Origin: Spodoptera frugiperda
Taxonomy: Eukaryota > Arthropoda > Insecta > Lepidoptera > Noctuidae
DNA length: 64,000 nucleotides
Direction of reading: 5' to 3'
Assembly: GCF_023101765.2 (NCBI RefSeq)
Contig: NC_064240.1
Span: forward strand, 2,356,001-2,420,000
The notes beneath the pieces were generated by a model. The model made no database searches. It saw only the letters and a list, made by a program, of their open reading frames with translations, and was not told the DNA's origin. The position numbers were made by a program, and so were the translations under genes. The number at the start of each line of letters is the position of its first letter. Position 1 is the first letter of the stretch. Below are positions 1 to 12,000 of the stretch, piece by piece.

Positions 1-80
1 AGTTGTATCCCAGAGATAATTGACTTAATCGGCACTAGACCCAAGTATGGCGGCACCCTCAAGAATGAGCGGGGACGCAG
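1..80 (+). CDS. slo: slo exon just after S6 (5' truncated by window)
   Basis: Frame 1 reads CIPEIIDLIG then TRPKYGG and ends ..NERGR, with the last two bases AG completing Arg with the G at 2643. This is the S6-to-RCK1 junction of the channel, the start of the gating linker. Donor GTGAGC is at 81. Its 5' border lies outside the window. Confidence 0.93.
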
Positions 81-3000
81 GTGAGCCGCTGTCTTCACTC
101 CGTTCCGTTGAATGTGTTCCGTGTTGTGACATCTATTCTTCCTTTTCCTCTCTTAGCACGCTTCTGTGTTCTCACTTATCTTGGCGGGACGAAAGTCCCG
201 CGAGTTGTCTTTGTTTTTATGAGTCGATATTGATTGTAAATTATCTTTGAATTGATTTGAGTTCAGTTGAATAGTGAACAGCAGATAGTGGCTAGTGTTA
301 TCGCTCGTCATTATAGGTATCATGATTATGTTCTGTTAGTACGTACGTAAAGTAAAGGAATGTTAACGTAAAGCTTAGTTACGGAGAGTTAAATGTTGAG
401 TGGTACCGTACTGTAGTGCGTTGTTGGAGTTCCGGTGTGCGTTGCAAGACAAGCGAGGCGTCGACAGCCCGTCCCTGCGCGCTGTGGGCACGCGCTGTTG
501 ATGCGACGCACCCTGCCTTCCCCTCCCGGCCTGGCCTGGCCCGCGCCCTCCCGCCGTCCGCTCCGCTCCGTTCTACTCCTGCCTGCACGACTTACTGTTA
601 CTTGTACTTGTACTCTTAATGTTGACCCTCTTAATGTTTTTGATATCTGTAATGTAATTTTGAGTCGACCCCCTCGGTTATTTTAGTGTAATGTATTTTC
701 GTAAATATATATATTCATAGAGCGTGGCAAGGCTGTGTGCATTGAGGACATTTTTAACGCAAAATTAGTTTAGTTTTATTGAACATATCATTTGACATGA
801 TTGACATCATCCTAGCAACAATACACCAATCATTTTATGAAAAAGTTATGGATTGAATTTGGAAACTGTTTGCAATGTTTATGGATCGTATTAAAGATAC
901 AAGGTAGACAGATTTACTGTTTATATGAATAAAAATGAAATCAGTTCCTTTGCCACACCTTAGATGAATAATAGTTGCATGATCGTGTAGACATGAGCTG
1001 TTTGCATCCTTTGGTTTATACTTTCTTATTTTCTGCTCTGTGATGATTTTCTGATTCTTGTTTATATTTTATTTAACAACATTAACCTTCATTTCACTTA
1101 CGGACTGTCGACTCACATTCCAACAGACGAAGTGTCCACCTAACAGTGTCGATAAGAACTTATTAAGAATTGCGACTCTGGCTCCAACATGATACAATAT
1201 TATTGTAAACTTAGATACATACATGCTATGTCCAAATGTTACAAATATCCCAAATACATAAACTGTACTGAGACGCAAGCTTTTACTGTTTATATACAAT
1301 TTTTATCTACACACAGTACGAAAGTATATTGCCGTAGAGCTGAAGCGTAGAGTAATAAGTTGTTATGTACAGAGAAACACGTGCCATACACTTGTTCACT
1401 ATTTATTTATTAAACCACGAAGTAATTAGATCACAAGACAGAATATATGTTACTTACTGAACAGATTTAAGTAATTATTTACCTAAGTACTTACATAATA
1501 TTTTATGCTGTGTCTAGATAAGAATACACAAGCTGACTCTTTGGTTAGACAAACGCGTTTGTTTAAACAAGAACAAGCATAGCTTATGTACATATTATGC
1601 CGTGTTATAACAGAAGCGTTAGATTTAAAGTTAATTAATTCAGTGCCTACAGGCTAAAAAGCGTAAATAAATGTCTTTGGCGCGCCAACCGAACAGTCAG
1701 CATGTTAACATGTAGCTACCCAAGTCATTACAACACAAATATTTCTCCTCCATGCAAAGTAATGCTATTGTTGTTGTATGTCCCCCTTGAGACACTACAT
1801 ATGTCCTGCAAGCGACCTCAACAACCCCTCTCCATAGCCGTCGTCTCATTTTATTTTCTTTTATTTTTTTTAGTGTGGTAGATAGTTACACAAGTCCTGA
1901 ACGAAACTGAGCTTTCTAGAAATTAACGTTCATTTATTTGTGACCGTGATTAAATATTATTATATAATTGCCATTTTGAAGGCCCAATGTTTGCCAATTA
2001 TGCAATAGTAATGTCAAAGATAAAATGTTTAAACAATTACTCGAATACGGACCACAAACTAATGAACTGATAGATTTAATATATGGACGTTTTAATTTGC
2101 AAACTACGCCATTGTTTTGTACAAAATCTATTACTGGTACAACGTAGCATCTTTGTCAAAATGTTTGATTCTTATACAATTGGCGATAGTGAAACAATGG
2201 CGTCGTTAATGTATATGTAGCTTCTCTTCACGCTTCTATCACTTACTGTTTTGTTTAACCCTGCCGTGACCTGTTTCTTTTCAATATTTTATTACTTACC
2301 AATTACTTCCATCTGGTCCCAGGTGTTAAATAAAACTTCAAATTGCTGTTACTTCTGTCTTTTCCTTCTTCTACTTTTAAGATAAGCTTCTTGAAAATTT
2401 GCTTTTTAAAAGAATCAAGCCAATGTAAATGATTTAATATTTTAACAACACGAAGCTTAAAAATAATGACAATTTTGCAATTTTCCAATAAGTTATACTT
2501 TCAAACTTACAAGCTTTGAGATTTTCTGAGAACTCGCTTCTGAAGCTTCTTTCTTTGTTTTTCAAAATGCAAATTGATTTCGTAGTTGCACCTTGAGTGA
2601 AGCGGAGTGGGTCGGTGTTATAACATACTTGTACGGTTTCAGGCATATTGTGGTCTGTGGACACATAACTTACGAGTCAGTGAGCCATTTTTTAAAAGAC
2701 TTCCTACATGAGGACAGAGAGGATGTAGACGTCGAAGTTGTTTTTTTACACAGGTATGTATGAACACAATCACTTTATTATTTAATATAAGATCAATTAA
2801 TGAAATGAAACAAGATATAATTCTAAATTCACTATCTCAGTTAAACAAATATATCTTATACTTAACTTGAGAAAATGATTGATTGATTGCTGCGTATAAA
2901 TGTTACAATATTAATTTGATCACTGTGGCAGCAATTGTACGATAGAAGAATATTGTAAACATTTTCATTTTAACTGGACTCAATGAGACAAACATCACTT

Positions 3001-6000
3001 TCTTAGATAACATAAATACGATTTACTAACGTTTAAAATATTCTTCTACGTACTTACTGAATTATTTACTATACATATGTGTGACGTATTGTTCAGTATA
3101 TTGACATCCGAATATACTGAAACATAATTGAACCGCCATCACGTAAACTATGTAAAGGATGTATCCTCGGTGGCAATGACAAGTGAGTGGGTAGGTGCGG
3201 CCCTCGGTGTCGCATCGCGTGTGACTTGTGCCAGTGTCGAGGGTGGTGTGTCATGTATGCTCCGACGACGCTTTCAGAAAAGAGCCCGACCTTGAGCTGG
3301 AAGGTCTCCTCAAGCGTCACTACACCACCGTCGAGTTTTTTCAGGGTACAATGATGAATGCCGTCGACCTTGAACGAGTCAAGGTTAGAAAACAACCATA
3401 GAGCAGGCATTAGATTAACGCACGGCCGTAATTCTCATTGACGCGTCTACGTGAATCAGTACTTTTTTTTATTTATTTATATGTGCATAAAACAGAACTG
3501 TTTCTTCTGTAAAGATGCTGTTTCATAGTCACAGTAGGTATTGATCACTTTGGTAACGTTTATCTTGTGATTATTTTGATGCAATCATTGCTTCTCACGG
3601 TGCTGCGAGGCCGCCGAGGCGACCCCGCACCACCACACGACTGCGTATTTTGGTACTAGAGTTGCATGGTAAGGCCACGCCAGGCGGCGGACTGTCCGGT
3701 AACCATGGCAGGTTGTTAACTGAGCGTTCATGACAGGAAACCGCCCGACCTGGAGCTCGAAGGCCTGTTCAAGAGGCACTTTACCACTGTGGAATTCTTT
3801 CAAGGCACCATTATGAATCCAATCGACCTACAGAGGGTGAAAGTAAGTAAATGTGACACACACAAAAAATAACAAAATGGGCGTGGTGTCGGTTTGACGA
3901 TGTAACATATTGTCTAGAGTAGAGCGATGCTCGTAACCTATCGCGCGAGGTTGTGGCGCGGCGCTCGGTACGTGCCGAGCCAAGGGCCGCACGCTACGGA
4001 GCGCCGCGGGACTGTGCTCTCTGCCCGCCCACCATGTGTCTGATTGGGTGTTGTTGCAATGCTGGCCCGTTTGTCACTTCGATATCGATTTTCTGTACGA
4101 TCCGATCGCAATATTGGCATTAATGGCTGCCGAAGAAAGGGTTTCCATTTCAAAATTAACATTTTTATAAGTAGTCGAGTACAGTTATCGATTGTCGATA
4201 TTTTTGGGTAAGTTGGCATGGCTTATGGAATGGACGCGCTTGTCTGCATTGTACTTCTTCTTTGACCCCACCTGCTTATTATGAAATGATTACCACACAA
4301 AACAATTGATTGAAGTCGTAAGTTCGTTTGATGATTTCTTGTGATTAAACAATTGCCGAAATTTTATTAAAATAATTTACAAAGACGTGGTTTTCATTTT
4401 TATTTTCAGCAAAAATTCTGCATGCGCAACTTTCACGCTTTTGTAAACCTCAGCTTGTTAGAGTGTAGTAGTACTAACATACAACCTTTACTAATATGTG
4501 TCTCTGTCTTTCCTCCTAACGATTGATGTGTTCTAACTCTTGGTAACTTAGTGTGTTCTCGTTTGGTTGGTAAGTGTTGTGACCCATAAATGTTTTATTG
4601 CTTTATGCCCCAAAAACTGCATTGATATATGTACAATTGATATATCCAAGCAATACGATGCTTGTGAATGCAACGTAACTATAAAGTCTATTGGACCATG
4701 CTGCAACTCTTGTGGCTGCCAATTAATCTGTGAGCCCTCCTTGTAAATCAATGTTACCTGGTTGTATCCTCAGCTAAAGCTTGACACGAATCTATAAGCT
4801 TGTCATGCAGATGGTACCTACAATGAAATGCTTAAAAGTGATAGTGAACATCAACTTTTGGGTTCTAAACCCATATTAAAGAGATCAAAAAGTATTTTTT
4901 CTATGACTACATCTATCACTTTAAAAGCTTCATTCCCACCATCTTAATGACAAGCGCTCTCCAACAAGATGTTGTAACTGGTGTATCGTGTAGGTACATG
5001 AAGCAGACGCGTGCCTGGTGCTGGCCAACAAGTACTGCCAGGACCCCGACGCAGAGGACGCCGCCAACATCATGAGAGTCATCTCTATCAAGAACTACTC
5101 CGACGACATCAGGGTCATCATACAGCTGATGCAATATCATAATAAGGTTCGTACTTCATACATCTATGAATATATGTACCTACCTATATTTGTAAAATGT
5201 AAGTTTCTACATAAATGTGCCAACATTTTGCAGGCCTACCTCCTAAACATTCCATCATGGGACTGGAAGCAAGGCGACGACGTCATCTGCTTGGCGGAGC
5301 TGAAACTCGGCTTCATCGCGCAGAGCTGCCTCGCGCCCGGCTTCTCCACCATGATGGCCAACCTGTTCGCCATGCGCAGCTTCAAGACGGTCAGCCTCCT
5401 CCTTTACTACGCACTCACTATATACTACCCTCGAGTACTGTCAGAGACCGACCTCTCACCCTCGGCCGGATAGCGCTCGTGTCGCTCTCTGAACGTACTC
5501 AGGTTCTAACGATACTATGCGGCATTTCCACAGTCACAAGAAATGGCTATATGGACTAATGACTACATGCGAGGTACCGGCATGGAGATGTACACCGAGA
5601 CACTTAGTTCCACGTTTATCGGGATGCCGTTCAAACAGGCCGCAGAGTAAGTGGCTGCGAACGAGATGCTTTCAATAACGTGACACGAGACCACGTCACA
5701 CACACCTTTTATACATTACCAGTGTTTGAGCAACCCATCGTGATGACAGGACAATCAATACTAACCAACTACGAGACGCATAGCTTATCATTTCAGTGTT
5801 TTTGTTTGCGAGCTTATCGTCTGTGATTTTTGAATAAATATCAGTGTTTTTTTTTCGATTTCATTACCATAGGTACTGCACTGAATAACGTTTTAGCCGA
5901 TAACATGTATAGAAAATAATATAGGGTCATGATAATACTAATTGTGAATAGATTTATAATATAGCCGACGACAGCGAGCAGCGAGTGGCAGAGCCGAGCG

Positions 6001-9000
6001 GACGCGATAGCCTGTCGAGGTGGCTACGACTAACATAGCACGAGCTTTAGCGAATCCTATTGGTTGATTGCAGTCCCCCGACACACAAGCTTGGCAGAAC
6101 GATTACCTGCAGGGTACGGGCTGCGAGATGTACACGGAGACACTGTCGACCTCCTTCACGGGAATGAGCTTCCCGCAAGCGAGCGAGTAAGACTCCCCTC
6201 GATCCTTGGGCCGCCTGCACCGCACCGTAGACACAGTGTGCCGACTTGCTAACCCTAGCTATACCTGAGTGTGCACATATCCGATAACCTAGTCACCGGT
6301 AGCCTGGATATCTTAGTACTAAACTTATTCTCTAACTTTTCAGAATAGATTGTGCATGTTGAATGGGTAATTTATTAGACGATAGTGGTATGTATTCTAT
6401 TCTAGGCTATAGTACGAGCCGTGCGGTTTACACCGACAAGTTTTCTAATTATTCCATTTTATCAACTGATTTAAACTTTTCTATTACACCCCGACATTTT
6501 ATCACCTTGATTGGTTCATTTTGATGAACCTGACGATATCAAATAAATACTTCAGTGCAGTAAAAGAAAATTGTGAAAATTCTGCCATTGGTATATATCA
6601 TTGTCATGACGCACTTCTTGGGCTTAATTGCACATTTCTCTATTAACTCTATGGAAACTATCATCAACTTCTATTTCAATGGTATTTGGGTACTTCATGG
6701 TTTCTGGTCTTCTATTTATACTGCTTTTTATATTATATACAGGAGGAATATATGTGTATGTACGTATATCTAATAGAAATATGATATATTTATAATATGT
6801 ACATTGTAAGTATATGTAGAACTAGAATATGCATGATTTCCTCTTAAATGTATGTATATAAATATATTATTTATGTAAATTCTATTGTAAGCTTTAGTAC
6901 ATAAAAGAGCTTTTTGTTTAGAAAAAATCCAATCTAGTTGTCGTCTGTAGCATGTGATTGTATTTAAATATAATAATTCGTAGTCACAATTTGTAAGTAA
7001 TTAAGTTTCAAGTAAAGTATCTAAGTTTCAAGTACCTAAATAATTATTTAATAGTCTTGTATATTTGTGCGTCAGTATCTCTGCTGGCGTATGAAATTAT
7101 AAGAATAATGTTGCAGTTTTATATTCCTAGTCATTGGAAGCAAGTTATCAAAAACCTGAACAGTAATAAAATTGAGACAGATGTCTTGTTATATCTATAT
7201 TCCTACAAGCTTTAGAGAGTATCTTAGCTAATGCGACCAAGTGAATAGAAACTCGTAATGTATAAACTATAATGATGGAACGTGTCGGTACATCATGTGA
7301 CTCTCCTCCAGATTATGCTTCACGAAGCTGAAGCTGCTGCTGCTCGCCATCGAGATCAAGGGCGAGGAGGGCGCCGACAGCAAGATCTCCATCAACCCGC
7401 GCAGCGCCAAGATCCACGCCAACACGCAAGGCTTCTTTATAGCGCAGTCCGCTGACGAGGTCAAAAGGTTAGAGCTCCCTGCCTCTCCATTCTCTTCTAA
7501 AACTAATACTCCTAGCTGCTGGTAGACTCGTACTTTACGCCTGAACAGTGCAAGGAACTTAGCGACTCTTCAATGTTCGTAGTCTTTCAAATACAAGAGA
7601 TTCCTTCGTTCTGATAGCTTCCTGCTGTCGTTGACTCTCTTCTAATGACTGTTTGTCGGCCGAAGTCGTAGCGTCTCTCTCCTTAGTACTTACTACAACT
7701 ATTATCATTCCAGAGCTTGGTATTATTGCAAGGCCTGCCACGAGGACATCAAAGACGAAACGCTCATCAAGAAGTGCAAATGCAAAAACTGTAAGATCAC
7801 TGTATTGCTATCATTACTAATACATTGCATTCTTTAGCGAGACAATCTGTACAGAATAATTGAACATACAATACTTTAAGCTAACTTTCTCAACTTGGAC
7901 TATTCTGTGACATTCTTTCTGGAAATATAAATGTTGTAACGAAGTGTGTCCCGTAATATGTGTGTCACTACACAAGTGTACTACACGTAGGCAGTAGGCA
8001 GGCCCGGCCCGTTGGCCGGCTCGCACACAGACTCGCTCGACTCACTCTCTGTTTTCTTTCTACGTGTGAGACATTAATGAATATTGTTCGGCTAAACTTT
8101 TAGTGACCGCGCACCAGCGGAAGGTTGGAGCCGACATAGGTAACTTGCACCACACCTAACCTCACAACTTGACGTTTTCCGATATTTATTTTTCGTGTCT
8201 ATAATTTTGTTGAGTTGCTTTAGTGGTGTTGCGTCCGTACCTCACTGACTGGATCGGCTGCAAGGCATTATCTTGACCCGTGCTCGTTCACACCCTATAC
8301 TTAGCGATCATTGTGTATGTCCGCTCGCTCGTGAATGGATTCCGCCACAAGATGAAGCACTCCGACACTTCACCATTTTTCTGCCTTTTGAGATTCGCTC
8401 TGTTTCTGTATCGATTGAGAGGATTTAGTGCATCATACAATACCGCTTAATATTCACACCCAATCAGGACTTGTACATAGTACTAATGTATTAATCACAC
8501 AGCAATCACATGTCAAAATTATTTAAAGAGTGCTGCGTGCAGCACGCAATGCGCTGCGACTCTGCGGGAGTTGAACACGATTGCTATGATGCACTTCTGA
8601 GCCCAGCACAGACAGTACTATGCATGTAAACATTCAATAATACGTAGAACTAAATACCGCAAACTGCAAGTGCACCGTCATGTCCCCGACACTTAGATGT
8701 ATACTACTGTACGTACTCGTAAATACGAATCCACGAAAGCATGTCTCAGAACGAAAGGAGTGAAGATCTCAAACTGCTGTTAAGATTGCCCATCGAGAGT
8801 GAGCTTGGAGGACAAAGACTTTGAGGACAGTTCCGGCTTGTCTGTGCTAACGACAGTGACTAACACAGGGAGGGAACTGAATGCGGTCGCGATCCATCAT
8901 ATTCATCCACGCTTTGACAGAATCAAATTCAACCGCTCTCAACACCGATCGACATGACACATAGCCTCACTGCACTGAATTTGATTCTACCAAACTCATT

Positions 9001-12000
9001 AACACAAATAAAACCATAAATGCTAGGAGCGTACATTCGTATTGTCAGTGTTTGGATTTTTACAGATGTTGGAATGATGATGATGCAGACTGGGATGGTG
9101 AAACAAAGTCTTAATACGTACCGTGCTTGTCTCGACGGTACGGAAACGAAATGACAGATATACCGTATTACCGTACCTTACACACGTATAGTTTGTTTGC
9201 ATCAACTAACCATTGCTATGGTCGAATTGATACTGGGCTACAATATACCAATGCTAATACACGATAAAACGACACACGCAACTAGTATAGCGCAGCTAGG
9301 CTACGACACTATATTAACTACAGCTCGCTTACTACGCGACATAACCTAGGTAGCGACTCTCCGCTCTCAGTTGGACACTGCCACGACTGTCACCATGTAG
9401 GAGCTGGCCGCTGTTACTGCCGGCCGGGCGGCGCCGCGCGCCAGTCCGGCCGGTACTAATGGGGCCGTACTGTGCGTCTCCATCAACTATATTCCCTACT
9501 GAGAGAACTCTAGCTTTGCATCTCTGTCTGCATAAGAACTGTTATTATTTGCGTATCTTCTGTTCCACCTATTACAATTAAAACAGGTTAAATTGGATTG
9601 TGTAACAAGTGAGTTTAAACGTATTGTTTCTCGGTTCAGTGGCTACGTTCAGGAAGGGCGTACGAGCCGTCCAGATGGTTGGCAGGGCAAGTACGTAACC
9701 TTAATGTGTATAAGATTCAGTGTACATGTCAATGTGATGTTTGTACGCGACATGTGGGGGGGTGACTCCTGGCCACCGATCGCTAATAGCAAACGTGTCC
9801 TGTTTTATCATTGTCTTGTCTTATACGTTTCTATATGTGCATTATACAGCAGTTAGATGTTTGCCTCTCTATTAGACGATATTTAAAACATCGAGAGACA
9901 TTATGTGATGTCGTTTATTTATTTTGGTGTTGTTGTTATTATATTATTATATCTCAAAATATTTTTCTAGGAGTATTTTGATCCCTGATTTTCTGCATCG
10001 ACATAGTCCCTCAGATATTGATGTTGTGAAGTAATAGATTTTACAAGAAATTCATTTATAATTTTATTCTGCTTTCGAGTTGAAAAGATGAGTTAATGAG
10101 CCCCTGCATAGGGAACGTTTAGATGCTCCCGCCTCGATAGAACCGCGCGGACCTAGCAGTCGTTAGCTGCTGCGTCCCAATCTGCCGAACAATTTGGTAT
10201 ACTCGCCTTATTCTTATCATATCCCTGTAATATTTACAATCTCTAATTTCATTTGAGCCTTCAGTTCTTAGTACGCCAGTTCCATTCTAATCACACCATG
10301 TTTTCATACTCGCATACCCTTTGCATTAGCCATGGTAATCCCTAGGGTTCTAAATCCATTTAATTCAAGATGTGAGACATAATATTCTAGCACGTAGAGC
10401 TTGTCTACTAGTTAGAGATTTCGTTTTGTGTGTCGTTTGTATCCGTAGCTTTGTGTTTGTTGCATGCGTGGTGGTAGGTATTGTTGTAACCCGTAGCTTT
10501 AATCAGTAGCCGTGACTAATATTTTCTTGTTTACTAAGTAATTTGACTGTGTATCGGTTTCATCTTCAGCTTACTTTGGCGCTTCTCTCTGGACGGCCAC
10601 GTCTGTTAACTTCGTGCTACTATATCTAACACTAGAAACAAAACACATTTTGTATTAATTTTTTGTGCAATTCAATATCAAATCCGCTAATTGCTTTCAA
10701 ATATTTGGAAAGATGAAACCGATGATTGTATTCTGAAGTGATCTGAGTCTATTTGGACAGACCGGGCTCACGCTGTACTATATCGCGATGTGCTGTAGGA
10801 ACTGTATTTACTGAGTGGAGTGGAATGCGAACTTGTGCTGATGTTTTGCAGATGATCACCATCCTCCCCCCACCTTCACGCCGCCAGAGTTGCCCAAGAA
10901 GGTCCATGTTCGAGGTACATCTCAGGCTCCGAGCCGAGTGTTTTTTTTTTTGTTTTCTTTTAATCATCGGCCCACTGATCCATTTGACCGGCAATATGCT
11001 TCGTCCCCGGTTACCGGAAGGAACCGTGCACCTAGTTGCTTTGTCACGCATTACTTCATAGCGCGCACTGACAGTGGCGGCCGGCAGCCCCGGCAGCAGT
11101 AGTTACACGTCCCGCCGCCGCTCCGCGGAGCGACACTTCTAAACTAACAGCCTCACACTCAATTTCACAAAAAGTCCCGAATAACTAAATTGTAATGAAC
11201 ACGAATCAAAATCATTTTGTTTTTATTTTACTTTTGCATTCACTATTTCAATGAGTAATGAGTGAACAACGATTGAATTGTTTCATCGATCTATGCTTCT
11301 TGGTAAACTCTAAAGCGGATGTATTATCATTTGTGGTTTGTACCCCTCTGCCGCGCATTGCAAATATTCATGGCATTGCATTTATTTGTCTGAATGATTA
11401 AATACCTACCATCTTTATTAAAAGAGTTGCCAATTCGTGGATGATATTATTTTCTACTAGTGTTACCATTTAATCATACAAAATATCTACCTATACCCAA
11501 ATCAAACAAATCTTGTCCAAAATTGGCAACGCTAAAGTGAATGCTATGTGGGTACATTTATGCTTTTGTTGTAGAATATCGATTTCAAATTAATAATTTT
11601 ATAATAATTATAAGTGTACCTCAGTAACTTACAATTTTTAACAATCTTAAATATTTAATTCAGAGGCTGTTATGACACTGGTCAAGTCTCTTAAAGTTAG
11701 AATAAAATTAAATAAAATTAAAAAAAAATCTACGTGCATTCAATAACTTGTAAAATTAGTGGAATGTTTGAAAAATGAAGTAAAGTAAAAGTAAGAAAAG
11801 TAAAATGTTAAAGTAAACTCACGAGCTTTGCTACCCACACTTATCCATTGTGTAATATTTCCGGATAAATCTTAGTTATTGCCTTTCAGGTGAAATTGCG
11901 AGAGAAAGAGGGGAGGATACTAGTTGTAAGTATTCGAATTAGAATATCACTGAAATAAACATTGGGTGCTAGGACCCGGTCCATCCTTGCTTGGGTAATA

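Noticed and set aside
379..686. GC-rich open frames on both strands near the window start
   Set aside because: Both strands are open because the patch is GC-rich. No family match, and no splice sites in a phase that fits slo.
3093..3410. 105-residue minus-strand frame over slo exon pair 1a
   Set aside because: Antisense shadow of a conserved plus-strand exon.
5018..5473. Single 151-residue frame crossing two slo exons
   Set aside because: The frame reads through the 87-nt intron (5147-5233), which has clear GT/AG borders and non-conserved translation. The conserved protein requires splicing.
9360..9480. GC-rich block as a possible extra slo exon
   Set aside because: No frame gives linker-like sequence with matching phase-1 borders. 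It is left as an unexplained GC-rich patch.
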